From contig JAQGDQ010000208.1 of NCBI GenBank assembly GCA_030141605.1, forward strand, positions 124,001-188,000: a stretch of DNA of 64,000 nt, written 5' to 3'. The position numbers were made by a program, and so were the translations under genes. Shown one piece after another: positions 37,701 to 50,169 of the stretch (position 1 is its first letter; each line of letters starts with the position of its first letter). The notes beneath the pieces are model-generated. The model did not search any database and was not told the DNA's origin. It saw only the letters and a program-made list of their open reading frames with translations. Source of the stretch: Tubiluchus corallicola. Its lineage: Eukaryota > Priapulida > Priapulimorpha > Priapulimorphida > Tubiluchidae.

Positions 37701-40700
37701 TCAGTCTTCTTGTATCTGCACACGCTTTCTGGTGCTAGAATGACTAGGGGACGATTGGGGCGTGCTGTGCGATCCTGTGGATACCTGAGCTACCCGCTTA
37801 TGAGGAGTGGCATGTGAAGACCTCCAACTAATACTTCTCTGAAAGATGGCATTTGATAGTTTGACAGTACCAGAGAACAACCTCAGAGGAAAATGACAAC
37901 TGTAACAAACAAAGTAAAACATTATTATTGCAGTAAAGCAACAGATGCATATAAATGGATCACATAAGGCCTTTTAATTAGACAGTATTCAATCTTCATG
38001 GTAATTTTTTCAAAAAATTCATCAATCGTACAAAAACATTTAAGATAAAGGCAAGAAACCTGCAATCAATCAATTTGCATGACACATAATTAAGTTGAAT
38101 TGATGTGTACATTAAGGACAAAGCAGGTTAAAATACTTGCTAATTTTACTAAGCCATGCTATATGTACTACTAGTGCAGGAACTAGGCTGTCATGAACAA
38201 CTAGTCAATCCAGAACTTGATGGCATGTCAAACAGTGCCAAAACAACCTTCATATATTTTATATAACAAGTGAAATATAAAATACAAACTTACTAAAGTT
38301 CATTTGGCTGCGGAGCCTCATTAGCACTGATTATAAAAAGAGGGAAGAGAATAGAGAAGACACAACCACTGCAAAAAAGAAAAATTATATAAGCTTTACA
38401 AGCACGGTACAGATACTTGAGTATCAACAAGCAGTGCATGTCTATACCTTAGCATTACCTTGAATAAAACACTGCAGACCTTACAAAATTAGTTCAATGC
38501 CAGTTATACGACATAGTAACACTGTGACACATTAGTTTGCATAGCATGGTTTAAAATATGGCTTAAAACTACAAATTACGAAACTGTAGATCATTAAGGA
38601 CTAGCTCAGTTTCTCAAATATTATACAAATTTTGAATAGTATAAGTTCACGGTGTGCATTACCATGGAAATTAACTAATGTACCTAACAACGTATGAAGA
38701 CGGTAAAGCAGTCAGCAATGCTAGTGGTAAACCAAAACCAAGATAATATGGCCAGTTAGTTTCGATGTGCGATATCCGCCGCTGTACTTCCCAACCTAAA
38801 TTGTAACAAACTCTAGTAACAGCAAACTGTACTGCAAGGTGAACTAAAATGAATATTCTATAAGCTCTTGATAGGTTTTGGAATTGAAAATATAGACTAG
38901 TTTTGTATACCTCACCAAAAACAAAGAAATTATACTTTTTCTGCTCACATTTATTAGGAGTTTACTGCGCATAGTTTAATCCGATAAACACTTACATTAG
39001 AAAATCTTCATTCTGATGAAAACAAAATCAATTTCGATTACACAGTAAAGTCACCTAAGCCTGTCATTTTTTCAAAATATTGTACAAGCATTAGTGCTTA
39101 TGTGAGAGAAAGAGAATGTTAACGTTTTTCTAATTCATAGTAACTCCTGTCGCATTACAGTCTTTTCACAAAACTGTGCTCTTTATCTGCATGCAAGCTG
39201 GCTTTAAATTCTCAAGTCATTGGCATTGCACCTACAGAAGATTCTGACTTAGACATCATTGACAAGTTCATATTCAAACCAATTTGTACTATGAAGTGCA
39301 AAATACAAACAATTTAAAAGATTTAATTTATGCGTGTAACCACCATCTAAAATTTTTTGAAAGCATAACATGATTAGAAATACGCCTAGTGACTAAACAA
39401 TCGACAATAAGCTAACCATTGACAACCTGTTAAACTGAAGACTCAAAAGTTTGTTCGTGCTGCTAGAATGTTCTTCGTGAATACTTTCTGTCAGTGGCGG
39501 AAAAATTGAAAAGAAAACTATAACTAAAACTTTTAATAGCGGACTAAACATATCCACTAAAATAGCCCATAATGCTATGTCTGTTTAACTCTTTGAATTT
39601 TGGTGGCAAGAAACAGACACAGAAAAAACGCAACACTTTCATATGGTCAAAGGTTTTGCATTGTTTGCAACAGTTACCACAGCTGCAATCTTATTAAAAA
39701 GTTCTAGTGCTAAAAGCGTGCGATGTAAGAATTATATAGATATTGTTCATACCATTATTAAACCATCTATATTCAAATGAATACTGGGCATATAAAAGAC
39801 AGAGGTGAATCAAAGATATCACTTCCCCAACAGCATGAATAGGTAACAAACTGATCAGCATAGCCTGAAAATAGGTAAGCAAACTAAGTCACTCTGCAAA
39901 AGGATCGCCGTAAAATGTATACAGACAAACATAAAGTACAACCAGATTATAAAACTAATGATACTAATCACTGATACCGAGAACTGCTCAAATATAGATA
40001 ACCAATTCACCTGATTTTGAACTTAATTATTTAGGGATGTGAATCCATTTGCTATACAAGAAAGATGTAGTAAAATGCAGAACGGGGTTGCAAACGAAGT
40101 TAGTCCATTGAAAGAAGTTCTTGAAACTAATTCCTCATTCAGTAATTTATTCAGAACTGAAACTACAGCAGTAAACTAAAAAAATACAAATCACTGAAAA
40201 TGGTACACAAACATTAATCAGAGGACAGATAGCAAAGCTGCATTAGTCAGTCGAGCTTTACATCTGAACTTTTAAAAGCAAGCTCATTTTGCCAGGTGTT
40301 CTAATTTTTTCTTCTTTCCACTGAAAATATATATACATTAGGCATAAGATAGAAGCTTAAAAATCAAAATCAGCAACATATGTAAAGTGACTACAAAAAA
40401 TTTTTCTTTGCATTGTTAGCTCATTTGCACAGTAATACTGCAAACTGGAGAAAAGTAAGACTAACAGAAATGATATAACAGTGTTTCTTATTTACCCATC
40501 GTGAAATGTATTAAAGCGTGCACAAAAAGCAAAAATGTATTAAGCACAACTACACTGAGATTACTATAGGGAGTTGGCCTCTTGTTATCTATGCACTTCT
40601 GTATGAAATTATGCATGATTTACAAAAAATGTTGCCATCATCATCATCATAACTACACTTTTTCAACTTCAGTCTTCTTTCAAATTTTTGTCAATTAATT

Positions 40701-43700
40701 TATTTTATTTGATGTCTTTCATCTTCAATGAAGATTTGTAAGAACGCAGTCAGCACATATTACTTTAAAATACACTAGCTGCTGTTAATTTAGTTACAGT
40801 TCTCGAAAAATGCATGCAGATTGTACAAGCAGTACTTAAACAGTATATTATGCATAGTAGAACATCTAATTATTAGTAAGAATGTTAAGAGCGTTGAACA
40901 TTCAATAACAAATTTCTGTAAACTATATACCTGTAGCAAAAAAAGAGCTTGAACCAGCAAGCTAAACAAAGTGTCTGCTATTAAACGACTAATGCTAGGC
41001 ATTTGTTGTGGCTTGCCGATAGTCTTTTTGTAAGCTGCATCTGCAATATCCTATAAAAGAACACACAATATAGTACAATATTGTACTGAACATTCGTTCA
41101 TGGTAAATTTAGGCTTCTGTTAAGGACATGCTGTAACAGCCAAGTTTATGCATATGGGCAATGTAAAAGCGGCATTGAACTTTGCTGTTTTTTACAGATC
41201 AAACCTGTTCAATCCACGATAATGCAATGTTCATTTTGGTAACTTGAAACTTTATCAAGCAATCTGTAGATAAATATAATACTTTTTTACAATAAACAGT
41301 AACCAGTTTTGTGCAGTAAATTAGAACAGCTAACCTTTTGGCCTTTGCAGGGCATTTAATTACAAACAAACAAAATGTAAGTATTAAATTACCAATACAC
41401 TAACCTCCACTTGTTTAATACATAATGATAAGTTTCAAAAAGATGCCGACAATTCTGCACTTCCCATAATATATTAATCTGTTTTACGTACCTGAAACCA
41501 AAGACTATTTACAATTTTACTAAGCACAAACAATGGAAGCACCCATAAAGCACCGAATATACATGATAGAAAAGTACTCATGTAAGTCCACACTGTACTG
41601 CGTAGGGTTGATTCACCTGCAAAAGCATGTAGCATAAAAAATACATTCAAACAATGCTTAGGTGTGGCACAATTAATAACAAATATATCATTTTATTATT
41701 GTCCACATTAATTAGTTAGGGTTTTTCTATATAAGTGTCGAGCAGTATCACGGTTGAAAAGGTAAAAATTAGTAACCCAGTAACTCAGGGATATTCAGGT
41801 TTTGTAAATTAATGGAATTTCAATGTAAACATTTTTCTGTATTTCATTTTAAATAACTACTGGTGCAGACGTACTTTTGAGAAGTCAATTACCAACAAAG
41901 ATATTCGTAAATGTCTAATAACTTTTTTTGATTTTGAGTCATTGTTTCATATTCTGAATTCACATTCAAACAACTTTCTAAAAAACTGTGAAGCTTAGTC
42001 AACCAAAACGATGTATCATAATGCAAGTTTAGTTTGCTGTGTGTCAGCACACAAACTTTTAATATCATGTGTGACAACAAGTATGAGTTTCTGTACCCTC
42101 AACAAGACAAAATTTAACAACACTTCTGTATGAGACTCTCATCAGAGGTCACACAACATACATAACTGCCAGGTGAACAATGGAGTACTAATTCTTATCA
42201 AGCAACAGTCCTGGCAAACTAAGAAGCAACAGGCATGTAATAACAATGTATTACAGTGGAACCTTGACTTACGAAAACTCTATTATACGAAAAATTCAGA
42301 ATACGAATCGGGCTTCGAAGAAATTTCCATCCCATTTAACGAAAAAATATTCAAGATACGAAAATGATAATCGAAAGTACCGCTGTCCCAGAATGCATTT
42401 CGTTTGTTGTGCTCTTATCTCACGTGAACGCATTCCATAACCATGGGTCCGAAAAATATGAGTGGCATGCGTTTAAGTGCTATCGCAGGGGGTGGAACGA
42501 ATTACGCCATTTATATGGTAAATCTTGTCTCATAATACGAAAATTCCAAGATACGAAAGCCCCTCCGGAACCAATTAATTTCGTATCACGAGGTATCACT
42601 GTATATAGAATTTTCTAGGATCCATGCCCAGTAAACAGTCCTACATATATACCACCAATTCGTGTAACCAAAAATAAAATTATAATTATAAAATCATCTT
42701 TTCTAGAATTATCTGAAAAACTATCGTAAAAAGATTCTCAAATCTTCAGTACTTACTAATAAATATAATAGTGAGCCAGTGCAACAATGGTAGTATCACT
42801 TCATAAAATATAAATATACTCATCTGTAAATACAAAAATAAATTCATATTTTATTAACTCTTTGCATCTGTTCAATGGAAATGCTAGACATTGGGGATAG
42901 TATGGCTTTCTTGATTATGTTAAGCAAATCATTGTCAAGTGAAGTCATACTTTCTTAAGAAATGTTTGTATAATGTTTCAATGATATATTTTGGCCAAAA
43001 AACTTGGCTCATACAAATCAAAAGTCTTGTGAGTTTTACTGTTTGTATGCAAACAATATTTTATAGCAGTGACTACACAGTTTGCATAAAATGAGAAGAA
43101 ATATATAAATTATTTCAAACAGTACAGTCATTGAGATGACTGAAGCAAGGTAAAAAACCCAAACTTTGGCACCATAATGACAGAGCTTGTATTGAAAATT
43201 ATTGCTGTTTTCACCTGAATATGGAAGTAAATCAAGGCAAATGCACTGCAATATACCTACAGTTCTACATACGAATTTGACAGGGGCTACGGTCAACATG
43301 GTAGTCGATTTTTTGAGAATCACATTGGCTGAAAATTTATCTAGGAAGCAGATAACAATATAAACGGTTCATTGTTCGGATGTATCTACAGAAGTAATAG
43401 TGCCAGCAAAATATACTAAAAAACTTGGCAAATCTGATACAGTCACCTGCAGCTAGTAATAGGACACTTTAGTTTAGTTAGTTTAGTTTATTTTGGTTTT
43501 CCATAGGGGACTATCCATACTACATATGCTCTAGCACACTTTACAATGGTTACAACTCCAATGTCACATACCATTAAGATAATAAATTTACATAAAATTA
43601 TAAAACGTATAAAGTGGATATATATCAATTTAGTAAAACTTTAAAACCAGTGAGTTTTCAATTTAGATTAAAATATCAGAAAACTTGCATTATAAAGCTA

Positions 43701-46637
43701 AAAAAATCTCTAAGAAGCATGCAAACATTCCAGACAAGTAAGCATTCAATTCGCAATTTATACAATTAAAATAGTTTTTTAAGAATCACTAAAAGCTTTT
43801 GAGAACAAGAACAAGTAGGAAAATGTAAAGCTATGGATATCACAAGTAGTAAAAAAGATAACGTTGGTTTAAAGAAGTATAAGTTGGTTTAAAGAAGTGA
43901 CTGCAACCGTATTCTAGTGGGGATGTGGGAGTAATGCACGACAGACTTGACTTTCAAAGTGCATGTTTGCGAAACAAATCAGCAAAGCCAAAGCAGTGGC
44001 AGAAAAAAACGAGAGAAGCTATGTCAACACAGATAATATATCTTTGTTTGGTTAAAGTCATATCTTGAATTCTCCAGCTCAGTTTGAGCATCTCGTTATG
44101 GTTACGTGTCGAACAAGTTTAGAGATACTCCACAAGAACCCTCCACTTGAAAGGATTGTCATACGAATAAAGGCTCAGGCAGCTAAAATTACCAACACTG
44201 GTTTACATACAGCATAGAGACATGAGTCACAGGGCAAAAACCTACGAGAAAAGTATGACACTGCTGCTAGCCCAAAGCTGTATCTCAGGTCAGAGGTTGT
44301 TAGAAGTTTAATAAAAGGATATCACCTAAAACTACATAAAACTAGAGCAAATAAATCAATTCACCTTCACAATTTTGCAAACAGGAAGGTTTACTCTGGA
44401 ACAGTAACCAAATGAAGCAGTATCACCACATAGAATAAATGGTTTCAAAAATAAGCTGGATCAGTTCTATTACTATAAAGCTTCAATCGAGGATTTGACG
44501 TCCGACATTTATGCAAGCTTCAGCTAAAAGTCATTACTTTGCAAAAACATCATGTCTCCTAATTAAAGTTTCAGAACAGCAGTCATTAATTTGATTTTCA
44601 ATTTTCTTTTCAGCTAATTGACAATTGACATTCATCTTGTAGTAAATTCTTACAAAATGAGAATTTTTTTGACACTACGTTTAAAGTTTTGCAGTGTTTT
44701 CTTCTGCTATAATTATGACTCTAAGGCAGTGGAGTAGAACTGCAGCATCGCTATATATATATAGAAAACATCATGATAAATAGGTGATTCATAATTTTTA
44801 ATGCATATAAAAGAAAAATAATTAATTTTTAACGACAAGAATAGTGACAATTAGTGAAAAATCCTGCAATTTAAAAACAAGGTGTAAACTCGGCAAATTG
44901 ATAGTAGACTTATGAAACCAAGTTTGAAGCCAAGAATTTCTCACAAATCACAGAATCTACAAGAAGCATTAAGAAGCTCTCACTTAGCAACCTGTGCTTA
45001 AAGTGCATATGGTTGGGTAAGGGGTCTCATGGCGAACAGAGTAAAAAATGGGTGGTCATGGGATTCAAAATTAGGTGTCTATTCAAAAGCAACACTTTTT
45101 GTCTGCTCATTTAACCTCTGTCGAACCATCCATCTAGGTTCTTTGAATCATGTAATCAATAATGTAATTAATATCATTTTGTTTTGTGACCAATCCTTTT
45201 CTCGAGAGTCAGACAACAATATCACTAATTGTCAATTACATCACATATTTCATCATATTCACAAACACAAAATCTTTTTTCATTTAAAACTCATCCATTT
45301 CTTTCTTTTAATACACAATCTGCTTTTCTCATGATTTTCAGTGGTGTATCAAAAAAATTATAACACCCTAGGCTGACAGTTCAATCCTGCACACCTGTAT
45401 TGTTGATTTGTGATTGTTTATATATGAAGCCAATAAACAATTATTGTGATACATTAGTAGTATTACTACCTAAATACTCTTGTTGTTCTTGTTAATTACA
45501 TATATTTGAAAAGGCTTATATCCAAGTAGGCTGCATAACTGTCTGTGGTGTAGAAACTTTGTATTTGTTTGTTATAAACATTATAATGGCACTTATAAAG
45601 ACTTGCAGGCAGTAACTAGCTACTGTGTGTTAAAAAACACACGCTTTATGTGAATATGAAAGGATACACATTTTCTGAATATGGAGGCGAATAGAAATAT
45701 TTTAACACTGAACCATTATTTGGCACCACATTATTATGGTAATTTATATAATTATGCATTCTGTTGGTAACAAAAAAAGTCCAGTGATGAGTTGTGCCTG
45801 TGTCCTTTTCACTTTCAACAAAAATGAATATGTGCAACAAACTCTCAGCTACCTTCGAACTGTTGTGATGTAACAGCGCAGAGACGAAAACAATGCATAG
45901 TGCTACAGCTGTTGTGGTTTGTTTTTAAGTAACTGTTTGTTTCATTTTTCATCTTTACACTCTACAGTTCAATAACAAACAAAGTTTTTAGTAATACTGC
46001 TAGGAGGTTTTATGTATCACAAGTTGATGTGTTATGGAAAGGCTTATAGCCAATTAAATGGCGAGAAATATAAATGTGCGACCCGGCGAAAATTATTTTT
46101 CCTTTAGGTCCAGGGTCTATAATTTTAGGTTCCGGGTCTGCAACCTGGACAGACCCGATGCACTTTAGGCACCAAAAGCAACCTCGAAACTCACCCAGAA
46201 AATAATTCCATTGAGAACACAACATTGTACCAGCCTATGAAATAGCTTTGGCGGCCTATAAATACAAAAAAGTACTATTTAACCATACTGACATGAATAA
46301 AATTTCTTTCCAAATGTGGTTAAGGGACGTAGTTCATTTTATTCATTTTTAAACATTACAAATGATAATTGTACTTAAATTTACTGTACTGAAATTTAAA
46401 TGCCGAACATGATTCTATAGAAGCTTACTCTTTTTGTTCAGTAACATCACTTTTTTCTTTCTCTGCCTCTGCTTTAGCCGCTTCCCTCCGACGAGCTAGT
46501 GTACTCATTGGCTCTTTTTTAAGATCCACATCTTCAATTTTGGTGTCATACAGCTTGTACAGAATAGTCATACCACATATAACATCACAAAGTCCTCGAA
46601 TAATCCCACGACATGCACGCTCAACTACATCTGCCAT
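37701..46637 (-). CDS. EI24: EI24 (etoposide-induced 2.4 / PIG8) homologue
   Basis: EI24 is a multipass ER membrane protein linked to autophagy and, in mammals, induced by p53. Minus-strand exons: 46637-46429, about 43204-43126 (or -43141), 42823-42757, 41616-41492, 41050-40931, 39864-39753, 38795-38684, 38368-38294 and 37899-37701. They give about 360-365 residues against about 340 in human. Family matches include ALWVLPLFVLSKIVNSLWFQ, the LIADTLFSLL.QALFLLQ segment, LLPIHAVGEVISLIHLCLLY, the FEYRWFNNG motif, NWPYYLGFGLPLA and FSILFPLFIISANEA. Junction phases agree for all exons. The only doubtful point is the donor of the second coding exon, where no canonical GTRAG was found. The start ATG has a GAAATGG context, and an acceptor at about 46671 implies a 5' noncoding exon further upstream. 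The C-terminal tail is Ser- and basic-rich (TPHKR, SSTRKR) and unlike the mammalian end. Confidence 0.93.
42252..42603. mobile_element. MITE with TA ends (pogo/Tigger-like)
   Basis: The left end TACAGTGGAACCTTGACTTACGAA and the reverse complement of the right end TACAGTGATACCTCGTGATACGAA match at most positions. TA flanks both ends. About 352 bp; the interior is rich in ATACGAAAAT words in both orientations. It lies in the EI24 intron between exons 42823-42757 and 41616-41492. Short open frames across it are not genes. Confidence 0.75.
43205..46428 (-). other. EI24 first coding intron
   Basis: About 3.2 kb from donor GTAAGC (complement of 46428-46423) to the acceptor at about 43205. AT-rich, with a TAGTTTAGTTTA tract near 43480 and two ATCCTTTT-like simple stretches. 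The 101-codon plus-strand frame at 45029-45334 has no recognisable domain. Confidence 0.6.
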
Positions 46638-46670
46638 TTCAGGATTGCAATAAAGACTAGTCGTGGAGAC

Positions 46671-49600
46671 CTAGATGAAAAATGTAAAATAATTTGTATG
46701 ATATTAGTTTAGGATACATTATAATGTAGTAATCAAACAACCTGTTATTGTTATAAATAGCAACCACTGGGTACAACAAAACGAAATCATGTCAGTGAAT
46801 AACACGTGTTGTCTGACTTGACTTGTAAACAAGCAGTTATAGGACTTATAAGCTTTACTAAAGCAAGTAAAGAGCTCTTATGTTTACTGAGCTGGTAAAC
46901 TGGGGCTGCAGGACTATTCGTATGCTGTAGGTAGCATTGTAACTCAAGGTACGTGATACATGTCGAGGGTTTCAATTATCGAATGACTGCTATGACACTC
47001 GTACTACAAATATACAACAGCATTTAAAAATGATGCATGAAAAGCAGAGCTATTTTTGCATGTACACAAAGAAAAAATATAATATTCCAACTGAAATTTA
47101 TTATAGCTTTTGTTAGCTCAAAGTTGGTTTCATACTACACTTACTGTATAATAACAAGATTTAAATTTACTGAATGTAATTCAAAAAGTACATTTATTAA
47201 AGGCCACTTTACAGAACCTTACAAACAGTAATGTTGGTTTGAACTTAAAATTGGTAGAATAGAAATTTTCAGCAATTTTTTTAAAACTGCTTGAAAAAAT
47301 CTTAACTGCAGAATTCATTCCTAAAATTCAGGAAATACGTTTTTTCGGGCGGAGTCACTGACACGACCCAAAGTCTGTCATGAAACAGCGCTTTCACGGA
47401 ACCTCTTACCTGTCCACTTCTGCCTTACATTCTGCAAAACAACTTAATAATAATTATTAATACTAGTAGTATTAGTATATTAGTTTTATTACTATATTTT
47501 TGGGTCTAATTTGACAGTAAAAAAATGAAGTATAACTTAAACTCAAGTTCTAGTCTTCAAAACTAAAAAATTAAAATATTTAAAAACATATTACTCTCGA
47601 AATATTGCCAAGCTACCCAATCATAATAATAACGATGTGGATAATAACAACAAAGATCTGAAAGAAATACACCGAGTCTGGACGACCATGCAATAACAGA
47701 AATCTCTAATTATTAGGCGTCTCAACCATAGATAATATATTGATACATACAAAACTTCGAGAGGCATTTGTCTATAGTGATTTGAATGTGGATTACAACT
47801 CTTAGCTTTATACAAAAACAAATTAATAATAGGGTACACAATGGGCAAATCTGGTTTTTCCTATATTTTGCGGATACGTGGACTTTTAAGTTTCACATAA
47901 AATCGCGGATTTTGCTTATATGAAAATGGTGTGCGAGTCTCTGACTCTCTGTGTGAGTACAATACATGCACATTTGCACCACGCCATTCCACCTGTACTC
48001 ACCATCATCATCATCATACGCCCGTCACGTCTATTGTAGACATCGAGCAGGCAGAATTCCAAAATAAAAGAAATCTGCCCTTCAGACATCTGTACTGCAC
48101 CCACATGATGCCGTGCCACACCACCCCAACATCATATCACACCCACCAAGCATGCTACTCCACAAAGCATCATGACAAAACAAAACTAGTCGAGAAGGCA
48201 ACGTATAAATAATAATATCAGGTTACATGTTCATTTAATCGTTTCTGCACAATTACCAGGAAAGCAATTTCCTGATTTGAAACATATTAGATAATACTAT
48301 ACCATGTCACAGATCAGCTTTTACATACTTTTTTTATTGAAGTTCATTCTGTAGAATCTCTCTCTCTCTCCCTTCTCTGCTTCCCTTCCTCCATCCCTCT
48401 TTGCCTTCTCCCTTTTTCTTTCTCTCATATTCCCTTTTTTCTCTGTTTCTCTCTCTATCCACTCCATTTTTCTTACATCTCTCATACTTTTCTTCTCATC
48501 CTCATAATTCTCTCTCATTCCCAATTCCATATTAGCTTCGCCCTGTAAAACTCATTATTAAACTACAGTCTATTAAATGCATAAATATTATGCACGTAAG
48601 TAGTATGCAGTATTGTGCTATAATTGTCTATGTAATTTGTTCAAAAAAGTTTTTCTATTGACACAACACTTAACCATCAAAAATCGGTAATTATATCGAT
48701 GTAACGAAAATAGATTTTTTTTTGAAAAACGAATGCTTACAGTATTTACGCTGCTAACGCTTATGACGATATAAAAACTCGGTTGAAATGATGCAAACAA
48801 GCTAGTTATTAACAAATCGCAGATATGTGTTTGTAGTGTCACTGTTTTCAAATTTGCAAAAATGTAGTATGCATTGTTTACCTCGCAATTTAATTTGTAT
48901 GACGTGAACAGCTCCATAATTAACAAGCGACTAACTGCTGCTTTTAAGTCTAGTGTTGTAAAATCTCGTACGAGTTACAGAGTGACATTAATCTGAAAAC
49001 AATAATATTCTAGACGTATGTAATGTTTGAGGCTGTAAACAAATTTGATGAATTTCAACCTATTGTGTACATCTTTTGGTGTAGGAGGTTTAATTTATTA
49101 TACAATGATGTAATATGAGCCTTTATACTGGCATAGGTCATTATAATTTAATAAATTTTTTTTGATTGATTGTAAGTGGTTTCATTGGTGAATTATATGC
49201 ATTACGTGCCCCAAACTAGTAGTGGGTTACTGGAGATAATTAAGGCATTATATGAAATCTTTATTGCTAGATGTTATGTCTAATTTTGAAGAATGTTCCA
49301 TTATGTTAATTGTCATGCTGATGTATGTTGAGTTTGGGAATGCCCCGTAGCCAATGATTATATTTTAAGTATTTCATTTGGTTTGTTTGCTGTTTACATT
49401 TAATTTTAGATTTTTAGCCTTTTCGTGACTACCAAGCAATGATCATGTATTTTGTCTTAAGACAATTTACGTAGCTGTTTAGCATTCCCCAGTCATTGTG
49501 TTTAGCAAGTTCAATATTGACAAAAGTTTCAAGGCAGCCAATGTTAATATCAGTTTTAAAGGGTTAGTATTCCGGAAAGCGTCTGCAATTCGTTTTAGTA

Positions 49601-50138
49601 TTATCAGGAAGAAAGTACATGTTTAGTGTTTAGTGTTTTTACACCTTTGAATAAAGAAGAAAAAAATTACATAAAGTGGTTCTAAAATTAGACTTTTTTG
49701 AGACTTCGCATTACACAGTGGTTGGGCTAGAAACAAAATCAGAGCTAAACTTTCTTAAATATTCAAAATGTTAGATGAAACTGCCTGACGTTTTACGGTA
49801 CAGTGACTGATTCTCCCTGGCACTTTATAGGTGCCGCAAGTATTTAATAATTTACTGTTCTGATAGTCATGTAACTGAACTAAAAAAGTTAATAACGGGC
49901 TTGCCAAACACCTATAGGGATTTTAATTGTAGAGACAATTTTGTTCGTTTTAGAATTAGGCTTTTGCGTGATAGCATCGGTTTTTTATTTCCTTATAATA
50001 AGTCACATTAGCGAAATCTGTATGCACTATGAAGTACGGCCTACGCACTGTTGATCAATTTTTCTTAAGTTAACTTGGACTGCACGTGGAAGTTGATGTT
50101 ATTTGCTAAACACTTTAGTCTGCTTTCAGCAGATGTCG
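46671..50138. other. EI24 upstream region and spacer to RPS25
   Basis: Contains any EI24 5' noncoding exon and promoter (not resolved), an ATC-rich stretch near 48003-48020, a CT-rich tract at about 48350-48520 and otherwise AT-rich sequence. The open frames here (for example 48618-48926 minus) show no known domain. EI24 and RPS25 are divergent, so promoter elements for both should lie in this interval. Confidence 0.5.
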
Positions 50139-50169
50139 CCCTTTTCGGTTGGGTAAATCGAGGAAAATG
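50139..50169 (+). promoter_or_regulatory. Probable TOP-type transcription start and 5' UTR of RPS25
   Basis: CCCTTTTCGG at about 50139-50148 is a C-led pyrimidine run as in 5'TOP mRNAs of ribosomal proteins. It is followed 20 bases later by GAAAATG and an immediate donor GTAAAA at 50170. The exon would end exactly at the ATG, a common layout in ribosomal protein genes, and the next exon starts with the second codon of eS25. Inferred from position and motif only. Confidence 0.55.

Noticed and set aside
42173-42618. Overlapping open frames of 64-84 codons
   Set aside because: They lie across the 352-bp MITE and share its ATACGAAA words.
43036-43323. 95-codon frame as a separate small membrane protein
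   Set aside because: Its central part matches the EI24 second coding exon; the rest reads into intron.
48321-48530. Glu/Arg-rich minus-strand frame
   Set aside because: Translation of a CT-rich low-complexity tract.
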